Origin: Pseudomonas hygromyciniae
Lineage (GTDB): Bacteria; Pseudomonadota; Gammaproteobacteria; Pseudomonadales; Pseudomonadaceae
Assembly: GCF_016925675.1 (NCBI RefSeq)
Contig: NZ_CP070506.1
Location: forward strand, 370,501-434,500
Direction of reading: 5' to 3'
DNA length: 64,000 bases
The notes beneath the pieces are model-generated. The model searched no databases. It was given only the letters and a program-made list of their open reading frames with translations, and was not told the DNA's origin. Position 1 is the stretch's first letter; each line of letters starts with the position of its first letter. Positions 8,340-17,750 of this stretch are shown piece after piece. The position numbers were made by a program, and so were the translations under genes.

Positions 8340-9704
8340 TTAGGACAGTAGGTCTCTAAGAACCTGCGTGAAGGCCCGGCTGCTTTCTTCCTCGCCCGCA
8401 TGCCGCCCATCGCGCACCACCCACTGGCCATTGACCAGTACATCACGCACTTGCCGATCACCCCCGGCGAACAGCCAGCGGTTGAGAATCCCGTCTTCAC
8501 TGGCCGTCGCCAGGTACGGATCGTTGCCGTCCAGCACCAGCCAGTCGGCGCGCTTGCCCACTTCCAGGCGGCCAATCGGCTGGCCCAGGGCCTGGGCGCC
8601 GCCGTCGAGGGCGGCGTCAAACAGGGTGCGGCCGACCATCGGTTGATCGCTGCGGTACAGCCGGTTACGCCGCTGGTCGCGCAGGCGCTGGCCGTATTCC
8701 AGCCAACGCAGTTCCTCGACCACGCTCAATGACACATGGCTGTCTGAGCCAATCCCCATGCGCCCGCCCTGGGCCAGGAAGTCCACCGCCGGGAAGATCC
8801 CGTCGCCCAGGTTGGCTTCAGTGGTCAGGCACAACCCGGCAATCGCTCGGCTCTGGGCCATCAGCGTCACTTCTTCAGGGTTGGCGTGGGTGGCGTGCAC
8901 CAGGCACCAACGCTGGTCCACTTCGACATTGTCATACAGCCATTGCAGCGGGCGCTTGCCGCTCCATGCCAGGCAGTCATCGACTTCCTTTTGCTGTTCG
9001 GCGATGTGGATATGCACCGGGCAGGCCTGGTCGCTGGCGGCCAGGACTGCGCTGATCTGTTGTGGCGTTACCGCGCGCAATGAGTGGAAACACAGGCCCA
9101 GTTGCTGCGCCGGTTGCGCGGCCACTATCGGTTGCAAACGCGCTTGCAGGTCCAGGTAGTTTTCGGTGCTGTTGATAAACCGGCGCTGGCCTTCGTTCGG
9201 CGTCTGGCCTCCAAAGCCCGAGTGGCTGTACAACACCGGCAGCAACGTCAGGCCGATCCCGCTGCTGGCCGCCGCCAGGCTGATCTGGCGCGACAGTTCG
9301 GTGGGGTCGGCGTACGGCTGGCCGCTGACATCGTGGTGTACATAGTGAAACTCGGCGACCGAGGTGTAGCCGGCCTTGAGCATTTCGATATACAGCTGGC
9401 GGGCGATGATTTGCAGTTGCTCGGGGCTGATCTGGCCGACCATGCGGTACATCAGGTCGCGCCAGGTCCAAAAGCTGTCATTGGGATTGCCGGCAACCTC
9501 TGCCAGCCCCGCCATGGCCCGTTGAAACGCGTGGGAATGCAGGTTCGGCATGCCCGGTAACAGGGGCCCTCTCAACCGCTCGGCGCCGTCTGCGCTGGCA
9601 TTGGCCGTTACGTTGGTCAGCAGGCCATCGGCGCTGACTTCAAGACGTACATCAGTGGCCCATCCACTAGGCAGCAGCGCGCGTTCGGCAAAGAAAGCGG
9701 ACAT
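8340..9704 (-). CDS. hutF: Formimidoylglutamate deiminase
   Basis: A 454-residue amidohydrolase-superfamily enzyme that converts N-formimino-L-glutamate to N-formyl-L-glutamate and ammonia, the branch used by pseudomonads. The metal-binding HxH is in PNLHSHAFQ (His56, His58). LLPVLYSHSGFGG, HIHIAEQQKEVDDC and IGSDSHVS carry the remaining ligands and the catalytic acid. ATG 9704 is preferred to the in-frame TTG 9710, because GGGGTG sits about 8 bases before the ATG and homologues start MSAFFAERALL. It is divergent from hutC across a 108-base gap that holds a HutC-type palindrome. It supplies the substrate of HutG at the far end of the locus. Confidence 0.96.
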   Translation of the reverse strand: MSAFFAERALLPSGWATDVRLEVSADGLLTNVTANASADGAERLRGPLLPGMPNLHSHAFQRAMAGLAEVAGNPNDSFWTWRDLMYRMVGQISPEQLQIIARQLYIEMLKAGYTSVAEFHYVHHDVSGQPYADPTELSRQISLAAASSGIGLTLLPVLYSHSGFGGQTPNEGQRRFINSTENYLDLQARLQPIVAAQPAQQLGLCFHSLRAVTPQQISAVLAASDQACPVHIHIAEQQKEVDDCLAWSGKRPLQWLYDNVEVDQRWCLVHATHANPEEVTLMAQSRAIAGLCLTTEANLGDGIFPAVDFLAQGGRMGIGSDSHVSLSVVEELRWLEYGQRLRDQRRNRLYRSDQPMVGRTLFDAALDGGAQALGQPIGRLEVGKRADWLVLDGNDPYLATASEDGILNRWLFAGGDRQVRDVLVNGQWVVRDGRHAGEEESSRAFTQVLRDLLS

Positions 9705-9731
9705 GATCAAGGCACCCCGGTCGTGTGTTTA

Positions 9732-9745
9732 TTTGTATATACATA
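9732..9745. promoter_or_regulatory. Putative HutC operator between hutF and hutC
   Basis: TTTGTATATACATA contains the perfect palindrome TGTATATACA (9734-9743), matching the TGTA-TACA core of the site at hutU. It lies about 30 bases upstream of hutF and 70 upstream of hutC, where a repressor could control both directions, including hutC itself. Assignment rests on the shared core and the GntR/HutC habit of binding such palindromes. Confidence 0.65.
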
Positions 9746-9812
9746 TACAGACGTTTGCCTGCTCGGTAAACTCCGGCAATCTATGCATCTTTTCCCCCTG
9801 CAAGGATTCCCC

Positions 9813-10562
9813 GTGCCGACTCCGCCCGCCAAGTCCCCGCTGGCTGCCCACATGGACGAAAGTCCGGCGCCCTTGTATGCCCGCGTCAAGCAGATGATCA
9901 GCCAGCAGATTCTCAACGGCAACTGGCCGCCGCACTATCGCGTGCCTTCTGAAAGCGAGTTGGTCAACCAACTGGGCTTTAGCCGCATGACCATCAACCG
10001 GGCGCTGCGGGAACTGACCGCCGAAGGTTTGCTGGTGCGCATGCAAGGTGTTGGCACCTTTGTCGCCGAGCCCAAGAGCCAGTCGGCGCTGTTCGAGGTG
10101 CATAACATCGCCGATGAAATTGGCTCCCGGGGTCATCGCCACACCTGCAAGGTCATTACCCTGGGCGAAGAGGCCGCCGGTTCCGAGCGTGCCGTGGCCC
10201 TGGAAATGCGTGAAGGCGGGCGGGTGTTCCACTCGCTGATCGTGCACTACGAAAATGATATCCCGGTGCAAATCGAAGACCGCTTCGTCAACGCCTTGGT
10301 GGCACCGGAATACCTGCAACAGGATTTCACCCAGCAAACCCCCTACGCCTATCTCAACCAGGTCGCACCGTTGACCGAGGGTGAGCATGTGGTGGAAGCG
10401 ATCCTGGCCGACCCGCAGGAATGCAAGCTGTTGCAGATCGAGGCCGGCGAGCCGTGCCTGTTGATTCGCCGGCGCACTTGGTCCGGGCGCCAGCCGGTGA
10501 CTGCTGCGCGTCTGATCCACCCTGGTTCCCGGCATAGCCTCGAAGGACGTTTCAGCAAATGA
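9813..10562 (+). CDS. hutC: Histidine utilisation repressor, GntR/HutC family
   Basis: A 249-residue transcription factor. An N-terminal winged helix-turn-helix of GntR type (PLYARVKQMI...VPSESELVNQLGFSRMT, here shortened) is followed by a UTRA ligand-binding domain from about residue 90 to the end. Known HutC proteins release DNA on binding urocanate. The frame is open further upstream, but GTG 9813 is chosen: AAGGA (9802-9806) is 6 bases before it and the length then matches HutC of P. putida. Its stop overlaps the hutD start as ATGA. Likely targets are the palindromes at 9734-9743 and 11440-11453. Confidence 0.95.
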   Translation: MPTPPAKSPLAAHMDESPAPLYARVKQMISQQILNGNWPPHYRVPSESELVNQLGFSRMTINRALRELTAEGLLVRMQGVGTFVAEPKSQSALFEVHNIADEIGSRGHRHTCKVITLGEEAAGSERAVALEMREGGRVFHSLIVHYENDIPVQIEDRFVNALVAPEYLQQDFTQQTPYAYLNQVAPLTEGEHVVEAILADPQECKLLQIEAGEPCLLIRRRTWSGRQPVTAARLIHPGSRHSLEGRFSK

Positions 10563-11119
10563 ATGCAGTAAAGGTCTGGCGCGCTGGCGATTACGTGCGT
10601 ATGCCGTGGAAGAACGGCGGCGGCAGCACCGAAGAAATCACCCGTGACGCCGGCCATGGTCTCGACGGTTTTGGCTGGCGCCTGTCGATTGCCGATATCG
10701 GCGAGTCGGGCGGGTTTTCCACGTTTGCCGGGTATCAGCGGATCATCACCGTGATCCAGGGGGCGGGCATGGTGCTGACGGTGGATGGCGAGGAGCAGCG
10801 CGGATTGTTGCCGTTGCAACCGTTTGCCTTCAGCGGTGAAAGCCAAGTGGCGTGCCGCCTGATCACCGGGCCGATCCGCGATTTCAACCTGATCTATTCG
10901 CCCCAGCGTTACCACGCACGTTTGCAGTGGGTGGACGGGGTGCAGCAGTTTTTCAGTACCGCGCATACCGTACTGGTGTTCAGTGTGGCGGATGAGGTGA
11001 AGGTGCTGGGCCAAGTGCTGGGGCATCATGATTGTCTGCAGGTGGACGGTAACACTGGGTTGCTGGATATCAGCGTGACAGGCCGCTGCTGCCTTATCGA
11101 ACTGACTGCACGCAATTAA
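10559..11119 (+). CDS. hutD: HutD/Ves family protein
   Basis: A 186-residue cupin-like protein of the HutD/Ves family, recognised by MPWKNGGGSTEEI near the start and GWRLSIADI shortly after. Its start overlaps the hutC stop (ATGA), so the two are translationally coupled. HutD is not needed for the catalytic pathway. In P. fluorescens it has been proposed to govern or buffer hut expression, possibly by binding formylglutamate or another intermediate. The family and context are clear; the biochemical role is established knowledge only in outline. A REP follows immediately and probably separates it from the hutU transcript. Confidence 0.93.
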   Translation: MNAVKVWRAGDYVRMPWKNGGGSTEEITRDAGHGLDGFGWRLSIADIGESGGFSTFAGYQRIITVIQGAGMVLTVDGEEQRGLLPLQPFAFSGESQVACRLITGPIRDFNLIYSPQRYHARLQWVDGVQQFFSTAHTVLVFSVADEVKVLGQVLGHHDCLQVDGNTGLLDISVTGRCCLIELTARN

Positions 11120-11120
11120 A

Positions 11121-11215
11121 AATGTGGGAGCGGGCTTGCTCGCGAATGCGGTGTGTCAGCTAACGCTTGCGGCGGCTGATACACCGCATTCGCGAGCAAG
11201 CCCGCTCCCACATTT
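11121..11215. repeat. REP inverted pair
   Basis: AATGTGGGAGCGGGCTTGCT... (from 11121) faces its complement ending ...CCCGCTCCCACATT at 11215, with a GCTAACGCTTGCGGCGGC loop. The arms are near perfect over about 40 bases. It separates the hutCD unit from the hutU promoter region. Confidence 0.9.
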
Positions 11216-11270
11216 GGATCTTCATAGGCTGCAAAATCTGTTTCCAGTCCCGCACCAAGTTGTTACCGAA

Positions 11271-11287
11271 TGCCCCAGCATGGCGCA
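11271..11287. promoter_or_regulatory. NtrC-type enhancer palindrome upstream of hutU
   Basis: TGCCCCAGCATGGCGCA is a near-palindrome matching the NtrC pattern TGCACCA-N3-TGGTGCA at most positions. It lies about 145 bases upstream of the -24/-12 element, a normal enhancer distance. NtrBC and CbrAB are both known to act on hut in P. fluorescens, which fits, but occupancy here is inferred. Confidence 0.55.
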
Positions 11288-11418
11288 ATGCCCTGCTTCA
11301 GTAGCAACCCCCCGGCACTTCAAAACCCCTCTGTAAGAAATTTCATCAAGCCCAGAAGCCTTGTTTTCCGAGGCTTACACGCACCCCACAAGAAAATATC
11401 AGGCACATGGCGCAGAAG

Positions 11419-11435
11419 TTGGCCGCTTGATTGCA
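11419..11435 (+). promoter_or_regulatory. Sigma-54 (-24/-12) promoter of hutU
   Basis: TTGGCCGCTTGATTGCA has the invariant GG and GC separated by exactly ten bases and the flanking TTGGC / TTGCA context of RpoN promoters. Transcription should start near 11445-11448, leaving a leader of about 85 bases before the hutU GTG. Sigma-54 control agrees with carbon and nitrogen regulation of hut. Confidence 0.75.
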
Positions 11436-11439
11436 TATG

Positions 11440-11453
11440 CTTGTATGTACAAG
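11440..11453. promoter_or_regulatory. HutC operator over the hutU start site
   Basis: CTTGTATGTACAAG is a perfect 14-bp inverted repeat placed 5 bases after the -12 element, so it covers the expected transcription start. A repressor bound here would block open-complex formation by RpoN holoenzyme. It shares the TGTA..TACA core with the hutF-hutC site. Confidence 0.75.
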
Positions 11454-11531
11454 TAAAGGTGTGTGCATAAGAGTCGCTAAACATCCTCTTCGCACCATCG
11501 TGTTCGCGCATCGATTGCTGAGGAGTTTTTT

Positions 11532-13217
11532 GTGACTGACTTTTCCCAGAACAAGCCTACCAAGTACCGCGACGTTGAAATCCGCGCCGCCCGTGGCAAC
11601 ACGCTGACCGCCAAAAGCTGGCTGACTGAAGCACCGCTGCGCATGCTGATGAACAACCTCGACCCGCAAGTGGCCGAGAACCCCAAAGAGCTGGTGGTGT
11701 ACGGCGGTATCGGCCGCGCGGCGCGTAACTGGGAGTGCTACGACCAGATCGTCGAAAGCCTGACCCATCTGAACGACGACGAAACCCTGCTGGTGCAATC
11801 CGGCAAGCCGGTGGGCGTGTTCAAGACCCACAGCAACGCGCCCCGCGTGCTGATTGCCAACTCCAACCTGGTGCCGCACTGGGCCAGTTGGGAACACTTC
11901 AACGAACTGGATGCCAAGGGCCTGGCCATGTACGGCCAGATGACCGCCGGCAGCTGGATCTACATCGGCAGCCAGGGCATCGTCCAGGGCACCTACGAAA
12001 CCTTCGTTGAGGCTGGTCGCCAGCATTACGACAGTAACCTCAAAGGCCGTTGGGTCCTCACCGCCGGCCTTGGCGGCATGGGCGGCGCCCAGCCTCTGGC
12101 CGCGACCCTGGCCGGCGCGTGCTCGCTGAACATTGAATGCCAGCAGGTCAGTATCGACTTCCGCTTGAACAGCCGTTATGTCGACGAACAAGCCACCGAC
12201 CTCGACGACGCCCTGGCGCGCATCGCCAAGTACACCCAGGAAGGCAAGGCCATCTCCATCGCCCTGCTGGGCAACGCTGCCGAAATCCTCCCGGAACTGG
12301 TCAAGCGCGGCGTACGCCCGGACATGGTCACCGACCAGACCAGCGCCCACGACCCGCTCAATGGCTACCTGCCAGCCGGCTGGACCTGGGACGAGTACCG
12401 CGCTCGCGCCAAGACCGAGCCTGCCGCCGTGATCAAGGCGGCCAAGCAGTCGATGGCCGTGCACGTCAAAGCGATGCTCGAGTTCCAGAAACAAGGCATT
12501 CCGACCTTCGACTACGGCAACAACATCCGTCAGATGGCGCAAGAAGAAGGCGTGGAAAATGCCTTCGACTTCCCGGGGTTTGTGCCGGCTTACATCCGCC
12601 CGTTGTTCTGCCGTGGCATCGGCCCGTTCCGTTGGGCTGCTCTGTCGGGCGACCCGCAAGATATCTACAAAACCGACGCCAAGGTCAAAGAGCTGATCCC
12701 CGACGACGCCCACCTGCACAACTGGCTGGACATGGCCCGCGAGCGCATCAGCTTCCAGGGCCTGCCGGCGCGCATCTGCTGGGTCGGCCTGGGCCAACGC
12801 GCCAAGCTTGGCCTGGCATTCAACGAGATGGTGCGCAGCGGCGAGCTGTCGGCGCCGGTGGTGATCGGCCGTGACCACCTGGACTCCGGCTCGGTGGCCA
12901 GCCCCAACCGCGAAACCGAATCCATGCAGGACGGTTCCGATGCCGTGTCCGATTGGCCGCTGCTCAACGCACTGCTCAACACCGCCAGCGGCGCGACCTG
13001 GGTTTCGCTGCACCACGGTGGCGGCGTAGGCATGGGCTTCTCCCAGCATTCGGGGATGGTGATTGTCTGCGACGGTACCGATGAAGCCGCCGAGCGTATC
13101 GCCCGCGTGCTGCACAACGACCCGGCCACTGGGGTGATGCGTCACGCCGATGCGGGTTACCAGATCGCGATCGACTGCGCCAAGGAACAGGGCCTCAATC
13201 TCCCGATGATCAAGTAA
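11532..13217 (+). CDS. hutU: Urocanate hydratase (urocanase)
   Basis: A 561-residue urocanase that converts urocanate to imidazolonepropionate with tightly bound NAD+ used as an electrophile. The Rossmann-type motif [10 protein letters not shown] begins at residue 179, and the segment RICWVGLG holds Cys416, equivalent to the conserved Cys410 of the P. putida enzyme. The GTG start has AGGAG (11521-11525) 6 bases upstream and length agrees with the family. It is the first gene after the sigma-54/HutC promoter and therefore the head of the long hut operon. A REP with an interrupted arm follows. Confidence 0.97.
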   Translation: MTDFSQNKPTKYRDVEIRAARGNTLTAKSWLTEAPLRMLMNNLDPQVAENPKELVVYGGIGRAARNWECYDQIVESLTHLNDDETLLVQSGKPVGVFKTHSNAPRVLIANSNLVPHWASWEHFNELDAKGLAMYGQMTAGSWIYIGSQGIVQGTYETFVEAGRQHYDSNLKGRWVLTAGLGGMGGAQPLAATLAGACSLNIECQQVSIDFRLNSRYVDEQATDLDDALARIAKYTQEGKAISIALLGNAAEILPELVKRGVRPDMVTDQTSAHDPLNGYLPAGWTWDEYRARAKTEPAAVIKAAKQSMAVHVKAMLEFQKQGIPTFDYGNNIRQMAQEEGVENAFDFPGFVPAYIRPLFCRGIGPFRWAALSGDPQDIYKTDAKVKELIPDDAHLHNWLDMARERISFQGLPARICWVGLGQRAKLGLAFNEMVRSGELSAPVVIGRDHLDSGSVASPNRETESMQDGSDAVSDWPLLNALLNTASGATWVSLHHGGGVGMGFSQHSGMVIVCDGTDEAAERIARVLHNDPATGVMRHADAGYQIAIDCAKEQGLNLPMIK

Positions 13218-13219
13218 CC

Positions 13220-13330
13220 AATGTGGGAGCGGGCTTGCTCGCGAATGCGGTGTATCAGTCACCGCAAGCGTTAGCTGACCCACTGCTTTCGCGAGCAAGT
13301 CGAACCGTCGCATCGCCGCTCCCACATTTG
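13220..13330. repeat. REP pair with an interrupted second arm
   Basis: The left arm AATGTGGGAGCGGGCTTGCT is intact, but the right arm GCGAGCAAG / CCGCTCCCACATT is split by about 16 bases (TCGAACCGTCGCATCG). The element lies inside the hut operon between hutU and the NCS1 permease gene. Confidence 0.8.
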
Positions 13331-13374
13331 ATCTGCAGTGAACCAGAAAACAATCCATCAGAGGTTGAACCCCC

Positions 13375-14832
13375 ATGGCTGCAAAAGACGCACGTGCAAG
13401 CTCCACCCCGTTGATCGAAAGGCGTTCTATCGACTACATCCCGGAAGCGGAAAGACACGGTCGTCTATTTAGCCAGTTCACCCTCTGGATGGGGGCCAAC
13501 CTGCAGATCACCGCGATTGTCACCGGGGCCCTGGCCGTGGTGTTGGGCGGTGATGTGTTCTGGTCGTTGATCGGTCTGTTGATCGGCCAATTGCTGGGCG
13601 GCGCGGTGATGGCATTGCATGCGGCGCAAGGGCCCAGGCTTGGCCTGCCGCAGATGATCTCCAGCCGGGTGCAGTTCGGGGTATATGGTGCGGCCATTCC
13701 GATCGTGCTGGTGTGCCTGATGTACCTGGGGTTCACCGCCACCGGCACCGTGCTTTCCGGCCAGGCGCTGGGCCAGTTGTTCGGGGTCAGCGACAGCGTC
13801 GGCATCCTTATCTTTGCCAGTGTCATCGTGCTGGTTACGGTGCTCGGTTACCGGGTGATCCATTTCATCGGTCGTGTCGCCAGCGTCATTGGGGTGATTG
13901 CCTTTGTCTACCTGTTCAGCCGCCTGATGAGCCAGACCGATGTGGGCGCACTCCTGCAAATCCGCCACTTCAGTTGGAGCAGTTTCCTGCTGGCGGTGTC
14001 GCTCGCGGCATCCTGGCAAATCGCCTTCGGGCCTTACGTGGCCGACTATTCCCGTTACTTGCCGCGCACTACGTCCTCGGTGAAAACCTTTCTGGCCGCA
14101 GGCGCAGGTTCGGTCATTGGCGCACAAGTGGCGATGATTCTCGGGGTGTTTGCCGCCGCCATGTCCAACGGGCAATTTGCCGGTAACGAAGTGGCCTACA
14201 TCGTTGGCCTGGGCGGTACCGGAGCTACGGCGGCGCTGCTGTACTTCAGCATCGCGTTCGGCAAGGTCACCATCTCCACGCTCAATTCCTACGGCAGCTT
14301 CATGTGCATTGCGACCATCGTCAGCGGTTTTCGTGGGCGCATGGAGGTGACGCGCTTGCAGCGCCTGGTTTTCGTGCTGCTGATCGTCGGCGCGGCGACC
14401 CTGATCGCGTTGCTCGGCCAGCACTCGTTCCTCAGTGCGTTCAAGTCCTTCATCCTGTTTTTGCTGGCGTTCTTTACGCCATGGAGCGCGATCAACCTGG
14501 TGGACTACTACTGCATCACCCGCGATCGCTATGACGTGCCGGCGCTGGCCGATCCGAACGGTCGCTATGGCCGTTGGAACCCGCTGGGTATCAGCGTCTA
14601 TGTGTTCGGGGTGCTGGTGCAGTTGCCGTTCATCGCCACCAAGTTCTACACCGGCCCCCTGGTGGACACCCTGGGCGGGGTGGATATTTCCTGGATCATC
14701 GGCCTGGTACTGCCCGCCGCCCTGTATTACGTGTGTGCGAAAAAATGGCACGGCGCGATTCCAGAACGACTGATCCTGCCGGTAGAGCAGGGCGCTACAC
14801 CAACAACAACCGGGCAGCTTGCACAAGCCTGA
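13375..14832 (+). CDS. hutT: NCS1-family permease, probable urocanate transporter
   Basis: A 485-residue inner-membrane protein of the nucleobase-cation-symport-1 / purine-cytosine permease family with about twelve hydrophobic segments. It starts with the family-type motif LIERRSIDYIPEAERHG, then FTLWMGANLQIT; later FGPYVADYSRYLPR and FFTPWSAINLVDYY are NCS1 signatures. It sits second in the hutU operon, where P. fluorescens carries a permease shown to import urocanate (HutTu). The family is firm; urocanate as substrate is inferred from position. An ordinary cytosine/purine transporter is the alternative. Confidence 0.85.
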   Translation: MAAKDARASSTPLIERRSIDYIPEAERHGRLFSQFTLWMGANLQITAIVTGALAVVLGGDVFWSLIGLLIGQLLGGAVMALHAAQGPRLGLPQMISSRVQFGVYGAAIPIVLVCLMYLGFTATGTVLSGQALGQLFGVSDSVGILIFASVIVLVTVLGYRVIHFIGRVASVIGVIAFVYLFSRLMSQTDVGALLQIRHFSWSSFLLAVSLAASWQIAFGPYVADYSRYLPRTTSSVKTFLAAGAGSVIGAQVAMILGVFAAAMSNGQFAGNEVAYIVGLGGTGATAALLYFSIAFGKVTISTLNSYGSFMCIATIVSGFRGRMEVTRLQRLVFVLLIVGAATLIALLGQHSFLSAFKSFILFLLAFFTPWSAINLVDYYCITRDRYDVPALADPNGRYGRWNPLGISVYVFGVLVQLPFIATKFYTGPLVDTLGGVDISWIIGLVLPAALYYVCAKKWHGAIPERLILPVEQGATPTTTGQLAQA

Positions 14833-14900
14833 TGGGACGTGGACGAGGCAGGATGCCTTTTGACTGCCGTAATCCATTTCATGATTGGGAGCGTCACACA

Positions 14901-15869
14901 ATGAAAATGCATAAGACCCTGCTGACCCCATTGCTCGCCGCAGGCCTGCTGGCCGTTGCTGGCGCTTCTCAGGCGGCCGGCTGGTGCGAGTCGGGCAAAC
15001 CGGTGAAGTTCGCCGGCCTGAACTGGGAAAGCGGCATGCTGCTGACCGACGTCCTGCAAGTGGTCCTGGAAAAAGGCTACGACTGCAAAACCGATAGCCT
15101 GCCGGGCAATTCCATCACCATGGAAAACGCCCTGGGCAGCAACGATATTCAGATCTTCGCCGAGGAGTGGGTCGGCCGCAGCGAAGTGTGGAACAAGGCT
15201 GAGAAAGCCGGCAAGGTCGTGGGCGTCGGCGCCCCCGTGGTTGGTGCGGTCGAAGGCTGGTATGTGCCGCGCTACGTGATCGAAGGCGACGCCAAACGCA
15301 AGCTCGAAGCCAAGGCCCCGGACCTGAAAAACATTGCCGACCTGGCCAAGTACTCCGCGGTATTCAAGGACCAGGAAGAGCCCGGCAAAGGCCGCTTCTA
15401 CAACTGCCCGGCCGGCTGGACCTGCGAGCTGGACAACAGCGAAATGCTCAAGAGCTATGGCCTGGAAAGCTCCTACACCAACTTCCGCCCAGGCACCGGC
15501 CCGGCGCTGGATGCGGCGGTGCTGTCGAGCTACAAGCGTGGCGAGCCGATCCTGTTCTACTACTGGTCGCCGACGCCGCTGATGGGCCAGGTGGACCTGG
15601 TCAAACTCGACGAAAAGCCCGGCGTGGACAAGAGCGTGACCATCAAGGTCGGCCTGTCCAAGACCTTCCACGAGCAGGCCCCGGAACTGGTGGCGGTGCT
15701 GGAGAAGGTCAACCTGCCGATCGACCTGCTCATCCAGAACCTGGCGCGCATGAGCAAAGAGCGCATTGACTCAGCGAAGCTGGCGAAGATCTTCCTCAAG
15801 GAACACCCGGAAGTCTGGCATGCCTGGGTCAGCGAAGACGCCGCCAAGAAAATCGACGCGGCCTTGTAG
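14901..15869 (+). CDS. hutX: ABC transporter substrate-binding protein HutX
   Basis: A 322-residue periplasmic binding protein of the OpuAC/ProX class. The signal peptide MKMHKTLLTPLLAAGLLAVA ends near ASQAAG, and the mature part carries KFAGLNWESG and WVGRSEVWNKAEKAG, typical of glycine betaine-type receptors. The ATG at 14901 is chosen because the signal peptide begins there; GGGAG lies 9 bases upstream. With hutW and hutV it forms a three-gene importer embedded in hut. HutXWV in rhizobia and pseudomonads is known to carry histidine, which is the likely ligand here rather than a quaternary amine. Confidence 0.9.
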   Translation: MKMHKTLLTPLLAAGLLAVAGASQAAGWCESGKPVKFAGLNWESGMLLTDVLQVVLEKGYDCKTDSLPGNSITMENALGSNDIQIFAEEWVGRSEVWNKAEKAGKVVGVGAPVVGAVEGWYVPRYVIEGDAKRKLEAKAPDLKNIADLAKYSAVFKDQEEPGKGRFYNCPAGWTCELDNSEMLKSYGLESSYTNFRPGTGPALDAAVLSSYKRGEPILFYYWSPTPLMGQVDLVKLDEKPGVDKSVTIKVGLSKTFHEQAPELVAVLEKVNLPIDLLIQNLARMSKERIDSAKLAKIFLKEHPEVWHAWVSEDAAKKIDAAL

Positions 15870-15941
15870 GCACAGTGCTCCCGGCTACCCTGAAAAGGCA
15901 GCCGGGTACCCGGCCACACTCCACTGGATCGAGAGCACGTT

Positions 15942-16793
15942 ATGTTTCCTGAGAGTTTTACGTTTTCCATCGCCGACTGGGTCAACGGTTGGGTCGATGC
16001 ATTGGTGACCAACTACGGCGATGTGTTCCGGCAGATTTCCGACACCTTGCTGTGGGCCATCGTCAACCTGGAAGGCCTGCTGCGCGCAGCACCCTGGTGG
16101 CTGATGTTGGCGATAGTCGGCGGCATTGCCTGGCACGCGACCCGCAAGGTAGTGACCACGGCGGTGATCGTCGGCCTGTTGTTCCTGGTCGGCGCGGTCG
16201 GCCTGTGGGACAAACTGATGCAGACCCTGGCGCTGATGATGGTGGCCACGGTGATTTCGGTGCTGATCGGTATTCCCCTGGGCATCCTCTCGGCGCGCAG
16301 CAATCGCCTGCGCTCGGTGCTGATGCCGCTGCTGGACATCATGCAGACCATGCCCAGCTTCGTGTACCTGATCCCGGTATTGATGCTGTTTGGCCTGGGC
16401 AAGGTGCCGGCGATTTTCGCCACGGTGATCTACGCCGCGCCGCCGCTGATTCGCCTGACCGACCTGGGCATTCGCCAGGTGGACCGTGAAGTGATGGAAG
16501 CCATCAATGCCTTCGGTGCCAACCGCTGGCAGCAACTGTTCGGCGTGCAACTGCCGCTGGCCCTGCCGAGCATCATGGCCGGGATCAACCAGACCACCAT
16601 GATGGCCCTGTCGATGGTGGTGATCGCCTCGATGATCGGCGCCCGTGGCCTGGGGGAAGACGTACTGGTCGGCATCCAGACCCTCAACGTCGGGCGTGGC
16701 CTGGAGGCTGGCCTGGCAATTGTGATTCTCGCAGTGGTCATCGACCGCATTACCCAGGCCTATGGTCGTCCACGGCATGAGGCGAGCAAATGA
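15942..16793 (+). CDS. hutW: ABC transporter permease HutW
   Basis: A 283-residue inner-membrane permease of the ProW/OpuAB class. An amphipathic N-terminus ([20 protein letters not shown]) precedes about six membrane helices. The EAA-like coupling loop is [20 protein letters not shown] in the second half, followed by [13 protein letters not shown]. Its stop overlaps hutV as ATGA. It pairs with HutX and HutV in histidine import. Confidence 0.92.
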   Translation: MFPESFTFSIADWVNGWVDALVTNYGDVFRQISDTLLWAIVNLEGLLRAAPWWLMLAIVGGIAWHATRKVVTTAVIVGLLFLVGAVGLWDKLMQTLALMMVATVISVLIGIPLGILSARSNRLRSVLMPLLDIMQTMPSFVYLIPVLMLFGLGKVPAIFATVIYAAPPLIRLTDLGIRQVDREVMEAINAFGANRWQQLFGVQLPLALPSIMAGINQTTMMALSMVVIASMIGARGLGEDVLVGIQTLNVGRGLEAGLAIVILAVVIDRITQAYGRPRHEASK

Positions 16794-17614
16794 CTACTGT
16801 CAGCAAGATCGAAGTTAAAAACGTGTTCAAGATTTTCGGCGCGCGGGAAAAAGAAGCCCTGGCGCTTATTGGCCAAGGCCAGACCAAGGACCAGGTGCTG
16901 GCGCAGACCGGTTGCGTGGTGGGCGTCAATGACCTGTCCCTGAGCATCGGCACCGGCGAGATCTTTGTGATCATGGGCCTGTCGGGCTCTGGCAAGTCGA
17001 CCCTGGTGCGCCACTTCAATCGCCTGATCGACCCCACCAGCGGCGCGATCCTGGTGGACGGCGAAGACATTCTGCAACTGGATATGGACGCGTTGCGCCA
17101 GTTCCGCCGGCACAAGATCAGCATGGTGTTCCAGAGCTTCGGCCTGTTGCCCCACAAGAGCGTGCTGGACAACGTGGCCTACGGCCTGAAAGTGCGCGGC
17201 GAAAGCAAGCAAGTGTGCGCCGAGCGCGCGTTGCACTGGATCCAGACCGTGGGCCTTAAGGGCTACGAAAACAAATACCCGCACCAGCTGTCGGGTGGCA
17301 TGCGCCAACGGGTGGGCCTGGCCCGTGCGTTGGCCGCCGACACCGACATCATCCTGATGGACGAGGCGTTCAGCGCCCTCGACCCGCTGATCCGTGCCGA
17401 GATGCAGGACCAGTTGCTGGAGCTGCAAAAGACCCTGCACAAGACCATCGTGTTTATCACCCACGATCTGGACGAGGCCGTGCGTATCGGTAACCGCATC
17501 GCGATCCTCAAGGACGGCAAGCTGATCCAGGTCGGTACGCCGCGGGAGATCTTGCATTCGCCGGCGGATGAATATGTGGACCGGTTTGTTCAGCGGCGGG
17601 CGGCGGTGGTCTGA
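16790..17614 (+). CDS. hutV: ABC transporter ATP-binding protein HutV
   Basis: A 274-residue ATPase of the ProV class. Walker A is GLSGSGKST, the signature motif is [15 protein letters not shown], Walker B is [14 protein letters not shown], and the switch His is in FITHDLDEA. It is shorter than ProV and appears to lack the C-terminal CBS pair that senses ionic strength in osmoprotectant importers, which suits a nutrient rather than an osmotic role. Its start overlaps the hutW stop (ATGA). A REP follows within 25 bases. Confidence 0.93.
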   Translation: MTTVSKIEVKNVFKIFGAREKEALALIGQGQTKDQVLAQTGCVVGVNDLSLSIGTGEIFVIMGLSGSGKSTLVRHFNRLIDPTSGAILVDGEDILQLDMDALRQFRRHKISMVFQSFGLLPHKSVLDNVAYGLKVRGESKQVCAERALHWIQTVGLKGYENKYPHQLSGGMRQRVGLARALAADTDIILMDEAFSALDPLIRAEMQDQLLELQKTLHKTIVFITHDLDEAVRIGNRIAILKDGKLIQVGTPREILHSPADEYVDRFVQRRAAVV

Positions 17615-17638
17615 GCCGGGTTTTGTGGTGAGTTGGCT

Positions 17639-17715
17639 GGCCTCTTCGCGAGCAAGCCCGCTCCCACATTTGGAGTGCGTTCCCCTGTGGGAGCGGGCTT
17701 GCTCGCGAAGAGGCC
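17639..17715. repeat. REP inverted pair
   Basis: GGCCTCTTCGCGAGCAAGCC... (17639-17667) and its exact complement (17687-17715) face each other across a 19-base loop. The pair sits between hutV and hutH1 inside the operon, 35 bases before the hutH1 start. Confidence 0.9.
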
Positions 17716-17750
17716 GGCAAGGCTGCAAAAGAATTGAAGAAGGTATGAAG

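Noticed and set aside
11260..11307. CbrB site (TGTTAC ... GTAGCAA) upstream of hutU
   Set aside because: The halves are about 34 bases apart, too far for the usual spacing; kept only as a thought.
11346..13406. 686-codon minus-strand frame opposite hutU
   Set aside because: It mirrors hutU and also runs through the hut promoter and a REP; there is no recognisable protein family.
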